A stretch of 20,124 nt of DNA from Litorimonas sp964610115 (GCA_964610115.1 CAZSUW010000046.1:1-20124), one strand, 5' to 3'; counted from the first letter of the stretch, positions 1 to 8,352 are shown. Notes: generated by a model from the sequence alone, not told the origin. Numbers and translations are program-made.

Positions 1-1677
1 GGCGGGTTGATGGGTCAGGTTGCAGACGCCTCAGGCATTCAATTCCGCCTGCTCAACCGCTCTAAAGGTCCCGCCGTGCGCGGACCCCGCACGCAAAGCG
101 ACCGCTTTCTCTATCGCAACGCCATGCAAGCCGCGATCAAAGCGCAAGACGGCTTAACCGTTATCGAAGGCGCGGCGGATGATCTGATCGTCCATAAAGG
201 CCGGGTCGCGGGCGTTCGCACCGAAGATGGCCGCGAATTCACGGCCAAATCTGTCGTCCTGACAACGGGTACCTTTTTAAAAGGCGTGATCCATATTGGC
301 GATCAACGCACCCCCGCCGGACGCTGGGGCGAAGCGCCGGCGCTAGGCCTGTCCGAGCGGCTTTACGGGCTCGGCTTGCAAATGGGGCGGCTCAAGACCG
401 GGACGCCCGCACGGCTTGAAAAATCATCGATCGATTGGGATGCGCTGGACCTGCAGGACGCAGACGATGTTCCTGTTCCGTTCTCTTTCTTGACCGATAA
501 AATCACTGTCCCACAGATCGCCTGCGCCATCACCCATACGAATGAGCGCACGCATGACGTTATCGCAAAGAATATAGCAAAATCAGCAGTTTACAGTGGG
601 TCAATCGCCGGGCGTGGTCCGCGCTACTGCCCCTCTATCGAAGATAAAGTCGTGCGATTTGCCGACCGCAACCGCCACCAAATCTTCCTGGAGCCCGAAG
701 GCCTGCCCGGCAATCCGGACGGCAATACGATTTACCCCAACGGGATTAGCTCTTCCCTGCCCGAAGATGTGCAAGACGCCTTCTTGCGGACGATTGACGG
801 CCTTCAGGATGTGGTCGTGCAGCGCTATGGCTATGCCATTGAATATGACTATATCGACCCGCGCGCGCTGCGCCTGACGCTGGAAACGAAAGCCTTGCCC
901 GGGCTTTATCTGGCCGGACAAATTAATGGCACAACGGGCTATGAAGAAGCGGCGGCGCAGGGCCTGATCGCGGGCGCCAATGCCGCTTTGGCCGCCCAAG
1001 GCCGTGATCCGTTCATTCTGGACCGCAGCCAAGCCTATATTGGCGTGATGATTGACGATCTCACCACCAAAGGCGTCACGGAACCGTACCGCATGTTCAC
1101 CAGCCGCGCCGAATATCGCCTGTATTTGCGCGCGGACAATGCCGATATGCGCCTGACACCGCTCGGCGAACAAATTGGTTTGATCTCTGAAGAACGCGCC
1201 GAAATGTTTCACGTGAAACACTTTGAATTTGAAAGCGCCAAATCGCTCATCACAACACAATCCGCGACGCCGCATCAGCTTAAAGCCGCCGGCCTCACCA
1301 TCAATCAGGACGGCCAGCCGCGCACGATTGCAGACTTGCTCGCCTATCCCAACATTGATGTGGCCGCACTGATCCGGGTCTTCCCGGATCTTGCGAGCCT
1401 CTCCCCCCGGGCCCGGGAATTTGCAGAGATTCACGCGGTTTACGCGGGTTACTTAGAGCGCCAAGCCGAAGACATTGCCGCTTTCCGGCGCGATCAAGGG
1501 CTGCGCCTGCCCGACACGCTGGATTATAGCCGCATCGGTGGGCTGTCCAACGAAGTGCGAGACAAGCTGACGGCCGCACGCCCGGACACGCTGGGCCAAG
1601 CGGCGCAGCTAGAAGGTGTCACGCCGGGCGCGCTTATGGCGGTTCTGGCGCATGTTAAAAAGCGTCATGCCGCCTAA
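1..1677 (+). CDS. mnmG: tRNA uridine-5-carboxymethylaminomethyl modification enzyme MnmG (GidA), 5'-truncated
   Basis: FAD-dependent partner of MnmE that installs the carboxymethylaminomethyl group on wobble U34 of certain tRNAs, in the cytoplasm. The frame is open from base 1 and reads GGLMGQVADASGIQFR, matching the region after the N-terminal FAD-binding part, so about 60-70 residues are missing upstream of the window. Visible hallmarks are VRGPRTQSDR, GRLKTGTPAR, ITHTNERTHDVI, GPRYCPSIEDK (with the conserved cysteine), HQIFLEPEG, AGQINGTTGYEEAAAQG and EPYRMFTSRAEYRL, plus the C-terminal helical MnmE/tRNA-binding part with LDYSRIGGLSNEV. A perfect parS site lies in the frame at 1205-1220, encoding MFHVKH. 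Comparing with the E. coli protein from memory, it replaces rather than lengthens a helix of the C-terminal region. The stop overlaps the proposed rsmG start by 11 bp. Confidence 0.97.
   Translation, partial: GGLMGQVADASGIQFRLLNRSKGPAVRGPRTQSDRFLYRNAMQAAIKAQDGLTVIEGAADDLIVHKGRVAGVRTEDGREFTAKSVVLTTGTFLKGVIHIGDQRTPAGRWGEAPALGLSERLYGLGLQMGRLKTGTPARLEKSSIDWDALDLQDADDVPVPFSFLTDKITVPQIACAITHTNERTHDVIAKNIAKSAVYSGSIAGRGPRYCPSIEDKVVRFADRNRHQIFLEPEGLPGNPDGNTIYPNGISSSLPEDVQDAFLRTIDGLQDVVVQRYGYAIEYDYIDPRALRLTLETKALPGLYLAGQINGTTGYEEAAAQGLIAGANAALAAQGRDPFILDRSQAYIGVMIDDLTTKGVTEPYRMFTSRAEYRLYLRADNADMRLTPLGEQIGLISEERAEMFHVKHFEFESAKSLITTQSATPHQLKAAGLTINQDGQPRTIADLLAYPNIDVAALIRVFPDLASLSPRAREFAEIHAVYAGYLERQAEDIAAFRRDQGLRLPDTLDYSRIGGLSNEVRDKLTAARPDTLGQAAQLEGVTPGALMAVLAHVKKRHAA
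1205..1220. other. parS site inside mnmG (ParB binding site)
   Basis: TGTTTCACGTGAAACA is a perfect 16-bp palindrome identical to the canonical chromosomal parS. It lies within the mnmG coding sequence, where it encodes Met-Phe-His-Val-Lys-His. It is about 1.1 kb from the cluster of four sites before parA. ParB loads here as a CTP-dependent sliding clamp in known ParABS systems. The identity is seen in sequence; binding is inferred. Confidence 0.93.
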
Positions 1678-2323
1678 AGCCTTGAACGCTACCGGACGCC
1701 GTGAGTTTGCGGCCAAGGCCCCTATTCCCGCTAATCAAATTAATGCCGCCACGGAAGATGCGGCCCGCTGGGGTGATCTTCTCGTTAAATGGAATGCCAA
1801 GATCAATCTCGTCGCGCCCCGCACGCTTGATGACTTCTGGGTTCGACACGCCCTCGATAGCGCGCAAATCCTGCCGCATATCCCGGAAGACGCTGAGGTT
1901 ATTGCAGATTTCGGCTCCGGCGCCGGTTTTCCGGGTCTGATGACGGCGATCGCGGCGAAAGCCGCCGGATCAGGCCGACACGTCCATTTGATGGAATCTG
2001 TCGGCAAGAAAGCCAGCTTTTTGCGGACCGTTGCCCGAGAGCTAGAACTACCAGCCACAGTCCACAACCTACGCATCGAAGCCGTTGACCCCATTGCCGC
2101 CGATGTCATCACGGCCCGCGCCTTTGCCCCACTGCCCCGCCTGCTCCCTATGGCGGACCGCCACTTAAAGCAGGGCGGCACGCTGGTCCTGCCCAAGGGC
2201 GCAAGTTTAGACTCGGAAGTTCACGACGCCACGCTGGATTGGGCCTTCGCCTTACGGAGAGCCCCCAGCGTAACGGATGACAGCGGACAAATCGCCATAC
2301 TGACAGGCTTACAGCCGCGCTAA
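1667..2323 (+). CDS. rsmG: 16S rRNA (guanine-N7) methyltransferase RsmG (GidB)
   Basis: SAM-dependent methyltransferase that makes m7G at the 527 position of 16S rRNA (E. coli numbering). From the ATG at 1667 the protein is 218 residues, close to the roughly 207 of E. coli RsmG. The SAM-binding glycine-rich loop ADFGSGAGFPGL is at residues 80-91. Upstream are the family landmarks KWNAKINLVA (about 41-50) and VRHALDSAQ (59-67), and downstream are MESVGKKASFLR and the ITARAFAPL segment. The frame is open further upstream inside mnmG, with alternative ATGs at 1616 and 1652. I chose 1667 because it gives normal family length and a short 11-bp overlap with the mnmG stop, implying translational coupling. 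No strong ribosome-binding site is visible. The gene is followed by the parS cluster and parA, the usual order in many bacteria. Confidence 0.93.
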   Translation: MPPKALNATGRREFAAKAPIPANQINAATEDAARWGDLLVKWNAKINLVAPRTLDDFWVRHALDSAQILPHIPEDAEVIADFGSGAGFPGLMTAIAAKAAGSGRHVHLMESVGKKASFLRTVARELELPATVHNLRIEAVDPIAADVITARAFAPLPRLLPMADRHLKQGGTLVLPKGASLDSEVHDATLDWAFALRRAPSVTDDSGQIAILTGLQPR

Positions 2324-2349
2324 ACCCGATAAATCTCATCGATTTAAAG

Positions 2350-2365
2350 TGTTTCACGTGAAACA
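2350..2365. other. parS site 1 of the rsmG-parA gap
   Basis: Perfect 16-bp palindrome TGTTTCACGTGAAACA, 26 bp after the rsmG stop. It is the first of four sites spaced 51, 52 and 48 bp start to start. Confidence 0.95.
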
Positions 2366-2400
2366 TTTTGGGACGAGACCGCGATCCCACCTTTTTTGAG

Positions 2401-2416
2401 TGTTTCACGTGAAACA
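2401..2416. other. parS site 2 of the rsmG-parA gap
   Basis: Perfect palindrome TGTTTCACGTGAAACA, 51 bp after the start of the preceding parS, with unrelated sequence between them. Confidence 0.95.
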
Positions 2417-2452
2417 ATTTCGATAGTTTTCGCGCATGAACGGGGTTCAAAG

Positions 2453-2468
2453 TGTTTCACGTGAAACA
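2453..2468. other. parS site 3 of the rsmG-parA gap
   Basis: Perfect palindrome TGTTTCACGTGAAACA, 52 bp after the start of the preceding parS. Confidence 0.95.
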
Positions 2469-2500
2469 TTTTGCCAATTTCAGCCTTAGGTTTTCTCCCC

Positions 2501-2516
2501 TGTTTCACGTGAAACG
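2501..2516. other. parS site 4 of the rsmG-parA gap (one mismatch)
   Basis: TGTTTCACGTGAAACG matches the canonical 16-mer at 15 of 16 positions; only the outermost base differs. It lies 48 bp after the start of the preceding site and 155 bp before the parA start. The remaining non-coding stretch up to parA (2517-2671) shows no further site or convincing promoter to me. The parA reading frame happens to be open through it. Confidence 0.9.
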
Positions 2517-2671
2517 TGCTGATACGTCCATTTTACCCAGAGATTTGCAGTAATTGCACGCGCATACCGATCCCGGAAGACCTGACTGGCTCGACAAAAA
2601 CGCAGAAAAGACGCAGAGACAAGGCGCGCGCCTCCGCAATTCTGCAGTTACTCAAAGGATGTTACGCCACG

Positions 2672-3454
2672 ATGAACCCCAAACGTATCATGGCTATCGT
2701 CAATCAAAAGGGCGGTGTTGGGAAAACAACCACGGCGATCAACCTGTCAGCGGCCTTAGCCGAGCGAGAGCAGCGCGTCCTTCTGATCGACATGGATCCA
2801 CAAGGCAATGCCTCCACCGGGCTGGGCGTCCCGCGCGATAAGCGGGACCAATCAACCTATCAGCTTATGACCGAAGGATCATCGCTTGATGAGGCAGTCC
2901 AGCCGACACAGGTGAGGGGGCTCTATATCCTGCCCAGCCATCCGGACCTGTCCGCCGCAGAATTAGAGATCGGGACGCGGGATGGTCGGACACGTATCCT
3001 CGCTAATGCCATGCAAAAAGCCCAGTCAGAGTTCGATTATGTGATGATTGACTGCCCGCCTTCCCTAAACCTGCTTACACTCAACGCCTTAGCGGCGGCG
3101 CGGTCGATCATCGTGCCGTTGCAATGTGAGTTCTTCGCGCTTGAAGGACTCTCACAGCTTTTGAAAACCGTGGAGATGGCTAAGGCGGGTATCAATCCGA
3201 GCCTCGCCATTGATGGCGTGATGTTGACAATGTTTGATCGCCGCAATCGGCTCTCCGCACAGGTGGCTGACGATGTGCGGCGTCATTTGGGCCGTGCTGT
3301 CTTTGAGACGGTCATACCCCGTAACGTGCGGATTGCCGAAGCGCCCAGCTTTGCAGAACCCGTCACGACCTATGATCCGGCCAGCGCCGGGGCGAGGGCC
3401 TATCGGCGTCTAGCCAGAGAGGTTTTGCAAAAGCACTCGGAACGAAGAAAATAA
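2672..3454 (+). CDS. parA: Chromosome-partitioning ATPase ParA
   Basis: Deviant-Walker ATPase that binds DNA non-specifically as an ATP dimer and draws ParB-parS complexes apart during origin segregation. From the ATG at 2672 the protein is 260 residues, normal for chromosomal ParA. The deviant Walker A loop KGGVGKTT is at residues 13-20, the A' motif LLIDMDPQGN at 37-46, and the Walker B region YVMIDCPPS follows later. The C-terminal IPRNVRIAEAPSF is typical of the family. The frame is open upstream to 2516, but that 52-residue stretch does not resemble ParA. The start at 2672 fits the family and has AAAGGA 12 bases upstream, which is rather far. The gene follows the parS cluster and is separated from parB by 21 bp, forming one operon. 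Confidence 0.96.
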   Translation: MNPKRIMAIVNQKGGVGKTTTAINLSAALAEREQRVLLIDMDPQGNASTGLGVPRDKRDQSTYQLMTEGSSLDEAVQPTQVRGLYILPSHPDLSAAELEIGTRDGRTRILANAMQKAQSEFDYVMIDCPPSLNLLTLNALAAARSIIVPLQCEFFALEGLSQLLKTVEMAKAGINPSLAIDGVMLTMFDRRNRLSAQVADDVRRHLGRAVFETVIPRNVRIAEAPSFAEPVTTYDPASAGARAYRRLAREVLQKHSERRK

Positions 3455-3475
3455 TTATAAATCAAGGACTTAGGC

Positions 3476-4438
3476 ATGAGTGGACGGAAGAAAGATAGAG
3501 GTTTAGGCCGCGGCCTTTCCGCGCTGATGAGCGATTTGGGCGCAACGGAAAACGAAGCCCCCATTACGGACAAGAAATCGGAACCTGACGCGGCTGAGGC
3601 AACAAAGCCCAGTGATGCTCAGGCCCCAGCGAACCCGAAAGGCGGGGTCTATAATGTCGGCATTGACCGGCTGAAACGAAATCCCGATCAGCCCCGCAAA
3701 GTATTTGAGGCGGCGGCCATGGATGACCTTGTCGCCTCGATCCAGCAAAAAGGCGTGCTGCAGCCCGTTCTGGTCCGTGAACTTATTGACGGATCTGGAA
3801 AAGCCATGGGCTATTATCAAATCGTTGCAGGGGAGCGGCGTTGGCAAGCGGCGCTGAAAGCTGGCCTGTCGAGCATTCCCGTTCTGGTCCGTCATTTATC
3901 GGATCGCGACGTTCTGGAAATCGGGGTCATCGAAAACGTGCAGCGCGCTGACCTCAACCCGATGGAAGAGGCGCTGGCCTATGACAAGCTGATCCACGAA
4001 TTTGGCCGCACCCAAGCGGAGATCGCGCAATCCATCGGCAAGAGCCGCGTCTATATCGCCAATACAACCCGCCTGACCAGTTTGACCCGACGCGGGCAGG
4101 AACTGTTAATGCAGGGTCAGATTTCAGCCGGCCATGCCCGCGCACTTCTGATGTCCAAAGATCCAGACGCGCTAGCCGAAGCCATCGTCGCCAATAATTG
4201 GTCCGTGCGCGAAGCCGAGCGTCACGCCAAGGCCGAGCTCGCCGAAAGCGAGGGGAAAGGTCGCAAAACCAAGGCGCCGAAACCATCTGATATCCTCACC
4301 TTAGAGCAACGCATTCAAGACCGAACCGGCTATGCTGCCGATATTCGCCAAAAAGGCCTAGGGGGCGAATTACGATTAAAATACAAGGACTTGGATAGTT
4401 TGGAAGCGCTGATTAAACAACTCGGGGCCGGAGATTAG
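3476..4438 (+). CDS. parB: Chromosome-partitioning protein ParB (CTP-dependent parS-binding clamp)
   Basis: 320-residue ParB. The N-terminal ParA-stimulating motif RGLGRGLSAL is at 8-17, followed by an acidic, alanine-rich linker to about 55. The ParB/Srx CTPase domain spans about 57-165, with GERRWQAA at 119-126 and ENVQRADLNPMEEA at 153-166, the CTP- and Mg-binding motifs of the family. The helix-turn-helix that reads parS is at about 177-200 (RTQAEIAQSIGKSRVYIANT). A basic linker (about 258-269) leads to the C-terminal dimerisation domain (about 272-320). AAGGA at 3464-3468 sits 7 bases before the ATG. It is the second gene of parAB and acts on the five parS sites in this window. It runs convergent with dnaQ, with only 19 bp between the stops and no evident terminator. 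Confidence 0.96.
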   Translation: MSGRKKDRGLGRGLSALMSDLGATENEAPITDKKSEPDAAEATKPSDAQAPANPKGGVYNVGIDRLKRNPDQPRKVFEAAAMDDLVASIQQKGVLQPVLVRELIDGSGKAMGYYQIVAGERRWQAALKAGLSSIPVLVRHLSDRDVLEIGVIENVQRADLNPMEEALAYDKLIHEFGRTQAEIAQSIGKSRVYIANTTRLTSLTRRGQELLMQGQISAGHARALLMSKDPDALAEAIVANNWSVREAERHAKAELAESEGKGRKTKAPKPSDILTLEQRIQDRTGYAADIRQKGLGGELRLKYKDLDSLEALIKQLGAGD

Positions 4439-4457
4439 GCCGCGCCGATTCATTCCG

Positions 4458-5171
4458 TCATGAAACCGATTTGCGACGACGATTGATTTTATTCCAGATC
4501 GCCCCGTCACCCAGGCTTTCAATAAAAGCGGCGTGGGCCGCCGCCTCTGTCTCTGTCAAACGTGGCGATAAAGGCGTCGGCCTTTGGCGCCTCAGACTCT
4601 GCGCGCTCGCTATTGCAGCTGAACTTTCTATGCCCGTGGGTTCCAGGGATAGGCTGCGCTCGCGCCCGCCGCGAAGCTCTAGATAAACGCCCGCCAGAAG
4701 TTCGCTATCAATAATCGCCCCGTGCTTATCACGCGAGCTTAAGCTGATCCCGAAGCGCTTACAAAGCGCATCAAGCGAGGCCGGGCTGCCCGGGAAGGCG
4801 GCATTGGCCATAGCCAAAGTATCGATAAAGCGATCTTCGGGCAGGGGGTCTCGGCCCATCCGACCTAGCTCTGCATTGATAAAACCGCGATCAAATTGCG
4901 CATTATGCGCTATCAAAGGGGCGTCGCCGATGAAGGCGAGAAAGTCCTCTGCTACATCCGCAAATTTCGGTTTGCCGCGCAGAAACTCCGCTGTGAGGCC
5001 CGTAATTTCAACCACACGCGGTGGCACGTCGCGTTCCGGGTCCAAATAAGCGTGAAATTGCTTCCCGGTCGGCAGCCAATCAATTAATTCGATACAGCCC
5101 AGTTCGGTTATCCGGTCCGCGCCTTGGCTATCAAAGCCCGTCGTTTCCGTATCAAAAACAATTTCACGCAT
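4458..5171 (-). CDS. dnaQ: DNA polymerase III subunit epsilon (3'-5' proofreading exonuclease)
   Basis: 237-residue DEDDh-family exonuclease, the proofreading subunit of the replicative polymerase. Catalytic residues are in place: D7 and E9 in VFDTETTG, D94 in HNAQFD, and H150 and D155 in HGAIIDSELL. The exonuclease domain spans about 1-170. The C-terminal tail (about 171-237) is variable and would hold the polymerase alpha-binding segment. The start codon overlaps the coaE stop by one base (TAATG), so translation is probably coupled. It is the last gene of the ppsR-maf-aroE-coaE-dnaQ run. A dnaQ next to coaE and aroE near the origin is the usual alphaproteobacterial arrangement. Confidence 0.95.
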   Translation of the reverse strand: MREIVFDTETTGFDSQGADRITELGCIELIDWLPTGKQFHAYLDPERDVPPRVVEITGLTAEFLRGKPKFADVAEDFLAFIGDAPLIAHNAQFDRGFINAELGRMGRDPLPEDRFIDTLAMANAAFPGSPASLDALCKRFGISLSSRDKHGAIIDSELLAGVYLELRGGRERSLSLEPTGIESSAAIASAQSLRRQRPTPLSPRLTETEAAAHAAFIESLGDGAIWNKINRRRKSVS

Positions 5172-5788
5172 TAGCTGGAAATTATCGCATTTAAGACCGT
5201 TTGCACACGGGCTCGGGCGGCCTCTAATCCCTCAGCTGTGGATATAACATAGTCGGCTCGTTTGCGTTTTTCGGCATCCGGCATTTGTTGCGACAAAATG
5301 TGTTCGAATTGCGCTTCGCTCATACCAGGCCGCGCCATGACACGGGCGCGTTGCACCTCTGCGGGCGCGGTGACGACGACTGTCACGTCGACTTTCTTAT
5401 CACCGCCCGTTTCAAACAAAAGCGGAATATCGAACAGAACCACCTTTGCATTTTCGGACTTGGCTTTTTCTAAAAATGCCGCGCGACTCTCCCCCACCCA
5501 AGGGTGAATGAAGCTCGTCAAAACTTTTAAATTAAGCGGATCAGACCGCATATGCGCCGCCAATATTTTTCGGTCGACACCCCCTTTGGATGAAACCGCA
5601 TCCGGAAAAACCGCTCGGATCAACGGGACGGCTTTACCCCCGGGGGCGTAAAGCGCGTGTACCGCCGCATCCGCATCAAAAACAGGAACGCCCAAATCCG
5701 CAAACATCTGGGCCGTGGTTGATTTGCCCATACCGATCGAGCCCGTCAGGCCGATAATTTTCCCATCAAATCCCGCGCTTAAGCTCAT
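5171..5788 (-). CDS. coaE: Dephospho-CoA kinase
   Basis: 205-residue P-loop kinase that phosphorylates the 3'-hydroxyl of dephospho-CoA, the final step of coenzyme A synthesis. The Walker A loop GSIGMGKST is at residues 16-24. Other family landmarks are FDADAAVHALY, the FIHPWVGE segment, LLFETGGDKKVDVTVVV, and the late arginine-rich QRARVMARPGMSEAQFEHILSQQ-type lid region. Length is normal for the family. Its ATG overlaps the aroE stop as ATGA, and its stop overlaps the dnaQ start by one base, placing it firmly inside the operon. Confidence 0.95.
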   Translation of the reverse strand: MSLSAGFDGKIIGLTGSIGMGKSTTAQMFADLGVPVFDADAAVHALYAPGGKAVPLIRAVFPDAVSSKGGVDRKILAAHMRSDPLNLKVLTSFIHPWVGESRAAFLEKAKSENAKVVLFDIPLLFETGGDKKVDVTVVVTAPAEVQRARVMARPGMSEAQFEHILSQQMPDAEKRKRADYVISTAEGLEAARARVQTVLNAIISS

Positions 5789-6636
5789 CGACGCCCGCTT
5801 TGTAGCGCCGCACGCAAGAGCGCGACTTCACCGCCAACAGGCGCAGCCTTGTCAAAAAAGAGACGGAAGCTGGGGCGGGCTTGGGCGATCAACATATCCA
5901 GGCCGCCCAGACAGGGTAGGCCCAAGGCTTTGGCCTGCGCCAATAAAGGCGTGACTTCGGGCGTATAGATAAGATCATAAATTAACGTGCCAGCCCTAGC
6001 GTCACCTAAGTTTAGCGCCAGTGCCGGATAACCCACCATTCCGGCAGAGCTTGCATTGACAACCAAATTAGCCCGCTGCAATGTATCCTGCCGGTTGGCC
6101 CAAGGCACGGCGTAGAAGTTTGGCAGGTCGGCCTGCTTGGCTAGATTTTCCGCCTTTTCATCGGTCCGGTTCGTTACAATAATTTCGGGTAAGCCCAAGC
6201 TCAATAAAGCCCCAATCACCGCTTTGGCAGCGCCGCCCGCGCCGATCACCAAGGCGGTTGCACCTTGTAGTTTAGCGGGGGAAAGATGGTTTAGAAGCGG
6301 TGCGGCGAAGCCTTCCAGATCCGTATTATGCGCGATCAGTCGGCCTTCGCGCACATAAAGGCAATTGGCAGCGCCAATGCGTTGCGCATCTTCGGTCACG
6401 TCATCGGCCGCGCGAAAGGCATCGACTTTCAAAGGCAAGGTGACATTCACGCCTGCAATCGTGGTCTTTTTCAAACTACGAAACGCTCTTTCCGCTTCCC
6501 AGGGTTTAACCATGAACGGCACATAGGCTCCGCGCAGACCCGACTGTCTCAACCAATAATTATGCAAGAGTGGCGAGAGCGAATGATGGATTGGCCAGCC
6601 GCACACACCCGCAAGTTTTGGTAACGGCGCGCTCAT
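5785..6636 (-). CDS. aroE: Shikimate 5-dehydrogenase
   Basis: 283-residue NADP-dependent enzyme that reduces 3-dehydroshikimate to shikimate in aromatic amino acid synthesis. The substrate-binding motif SLSPLLHN is at 19-26, VTLPLK (with catalytic Lys70) at 65-70, and NTDLEGF (with catalytic Asp106) at 104-110. The Rossmann nucleotide-binding loop GAGGAAKA is at 132-139, followed by TNRT at the end of the next strand, the NADP-selective motif. The C-terminal LGGLDMLIAQA segment matches the usual GLxMLxxQ motif. It overlaps both neighbours by ATGA-type junctions. Confidence 0.95.
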   Translation of the reverse strand: MSAPLPKLAGVCGWPIHHSLSPLLHNYWLRQSGLRGAYVPFMVKPWEAERAFRSLKKTTIAGVNVTLPLKVDAFRAADDVTEDAQRIGAANCLYVREGRLIAHNTDLEGFAAPLLNHLSPAKLQGATALVIGAGGAAKAVIGALLSLGLPEIIVTNRTDEKAENLAKQADLPNFYAVPWANRQDTLQRANLVVNASSAGMVGYPALALNLGDARAGTLIYDLIYTPEVTPLLAQAKALGLPCLGGLDMLIAQARPSFRLFFDKAAPVGGEVALLRAALQSGRR

Positions 6637-7244
6637 GTCGGGATGATCCCCCGCACGCGCAAATAATCCAGCAAAGGCAGAAGGCTCAGTCCCAGAACAG
6701 AGAAAAAGTCGCCATCGACTTTTTTAAATAATTGCGCCCCGCGCCCTTCAAACCGATAAGCTCCGACAGATTTCGTCAGAACGTCACCTTCCGCGTCGAG
6801 GTAGGCGTCCAAAAATCTTTCCGAAAAATCCCGCACCCAAAGCTGGGTCTGCGAACTATGACGCCACAGCGGCAGACCATTTTCCGCCACAACCAGGCCG
6901 CCAATTAATTCATGCTTTTTTCCGCGCATAGAAAGAAGGCGCGCGCGGGCCTCGGCACGGTCCACGGGTTTATCAAACAAGACCCCGTCCATGACCATGA
7001 CCTGATCCGCGCCAATGACGAGACCTGTCCGACCCTCTTGCGCGAGGAATCGAGAGACGCGCAACGCTTTCGCCTCCGCCAAGGCATCGGCAATATTACG
7101 CGGCGTTTCACCCTCTGCCAGCATCGCCTGCTTAATGGCGGCTTCGTCGACCGGTTTGACGATCACCTCAAAGTCCAGCCCAGCCTCTGTCAATATCTGT
7201 CGCCGGATTGCAGACCCTGAAGCAAGAATAAGGGGAACGGACAT
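6633..7244 (-). CDS. Maf-family nucleotide pyrophosphatase (YceF-like)
   Basis: 203-residue Maf/HAM1-fold enzyme that hydrolyses non-canonical or modified nucleoside triphosphates to monophosphates. N-terminal LILASGSAIRRQIL (5-18) is the family signature (LAS.S..R). GADQVMVMDG around 78-87 carries the catalytic Asp80. KPVDRAEARARLLSMRGKKHELIGG follows. The C-terminal half has SVGAYRFEGRGAQLF and VLGLSLLPLLDYLR. A DQV rather than DTV motif suggests the YceF (7-methyl-GTP) branch, as inference. The open frame extends upstream to 7403 inside ppsR. I chose the ATG at 7244 because the family signature starts immediately after it and it lies 7 bp from the ppsR stop. Confidence 0.92.
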   Translation of the reverse strand: MSVPLILASGSAIRRQILTEAGLDFEVIVKPVDEAAIKQAMLAEGETPRNIADALAEAKALRVSRFLAQEGRTGLVIGADQVMVMDGVLFDKPVDRAEARARLLSMRGKKHELIGGLVVAENGLPLWRHSSQTQLWVRDFSERFLDAYLDAEGDVLTKSVGAYRFEGRGAQLFKKVDGDFFSVLGLSLLPLLDYLRVRGIIPT

Positions 7245-7251
7245 GATAAGC

Positions 7252-8124
7252 CTAAATCCGGTGGCGCAGCGCGCGCTTTGGGCGATGCATTTTATAAAGG
7301 TTGATAATCTGTGCTGCCGTTTCTTCGATAGAGCGGCGTGAAACGTCAATGACCGGATAGCCGCGGCGCGCAAAAATCCGCTTACTTTCACGCAATTCAT
7401 CACGCACGGCTTGGCTATCCGTATAGTTAGATTGACCCGTCGCGCTAAGGCCTTTCAATCGCGCTTCGCGAATTTCAACAATCCGGTCAGCGGACGCGAC
7501 AAGCCCGACCACTAAGGGACCGAGCGGATCATTGCCGGGTAGCGAGTCAACAATGGCGGGCAAAGGCGCTGTTGGCACTAAGGGGATATTGCCTGATTTA
7601 AACCCGCGATTGGCTAAATAGATACAGGTCGGCGTTTTGGATGTGCGTGATACGCCCAGCAGAACAATATCGGCATCTTTCAGGCCGTCGACATTTTGGC
7701 CATCATCATGAGCCATAGCGAAATCAAGGCTGCTAATCCGGTTATAATAGGCCGCGTCTAATGTTCGCTGCGCGCCAACTTCTGCCGTGGTCGTCACCCC
7801 TAAATAGCGCCCCATCATTGCCAAAGTTGGGTCGAGGATTGACACGCAAGGCGTATTATTCGCCGCGCAAAACGTTTCAAGGCGACGGCGTTTTTGTGGA
7901 TCAACCAAAGTATAAAGAACAACGCCGGGCTTACTGCCGATCGCATTAAGCGTACGGTCCATTTGCGCTTCAGATCGGACAAGCGCGTGCAAATGTTCCA
8001 GCGCGACAGCCCCGGCAAACTGCGCCGTTGAGGCTTTCATGACCCCGACCAATGTCTCACCCGTCGAGTCACTAACCAGATGGACATGGAAACACGTCGA
8101 AATATTTGGATTACGCTCGGCCAT
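7252..8124 (-). CDS. ppsR: PEP synthase / pyruvate phosphate dikinase regulatory protein (DUF299 kinase-phosphorylase)
   Basis: 290-residue bifunctional ADP-dependent kinase and Pi-dependent pyrophosphorylase. It switches pyruvate phosphate dikinase or PEP synthase off and on by phosphorylating a threonine next to the catalytic histidine. The N-terminus has FHVHLVSDSTGETL (12-25), the P-loop GVSRTSKT is at 157-164, followed by PTCIYLANRG and the NIPLVP segment. The C-terminus is ANRIVEIREARL-like followed by YPVIDVSRRSIEETA. Which target it controls (PPDK is more usual in alphaproteobacteria) cannot be seen here. It is the first gene of the leftward run. Its promoter must lie in the adjoining candidate oriC, as with the DUF299 gene beside the Caulobacter origin. 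Confidence 0.94.
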   Translation of the reverse strand: MAERNPNISTCFHVHLVSDSTGETLVGVMKASTAQFAGAVALEHLHALVRSEAQMDRTLNAIGSKPGVVLYTLVDPQKRRRLETFCAANNTPCVSILDPTLAMMGRYLGVTTTAEVGAQRTLDAAYYNRISSLDFAMAHDDGQNVDGLKDADIVLLGVSRTSKTPTCIYLANRGFKSGNIPLVPTAPLPAIVDSLPGNDPLGPLVVGLVASADRIVEIREARLKGLSATGQSNYTDSQAVRDELRESKRIFARRGYPVIDVSRRSIEETAAQIINLYKMHRPKRALRHRI

Positions 8125-8352
8125 TGATCCTTAGGCGTTGTGGACGGTCCCTAGAAAAGAAGGCAGTTTCATCCGCGCTCATTGGCGCTTTTCTCCCGCT
8201 CTGTCCACAAGTGCGCCTTAATGACAGTCATCATCCGAAAACACTGGGCGTAAAGTTTAACGGACCACCCGTTTCATCCACGTCAGCAAAGCTTAACACG
8301 TAATCCTCTGAAACCCTGGGATATATCAATTGTCCCGACTTTATCCTACTCT

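Noticed and set aside
601..1434. 277-codon open frame on the minus strand inside mnmG
   Set aside because: It is the antisense shadow of a strongly conserved gene; its translation shows no recognisable domain and no ribosome-binding site.
2516..2671. In-frame upstream extension of parA by 52 codons
   Set aside because: It begins inside a parS site and does not resemble ParA. The family start fits 2672.
7245..7403. N-terminal extension of the Maf frame into ppsR
   Set aside because: The Maf signature starts right after the ATG at 7244; the extension lies within ppsR coding sequence and has no similarity to the family.
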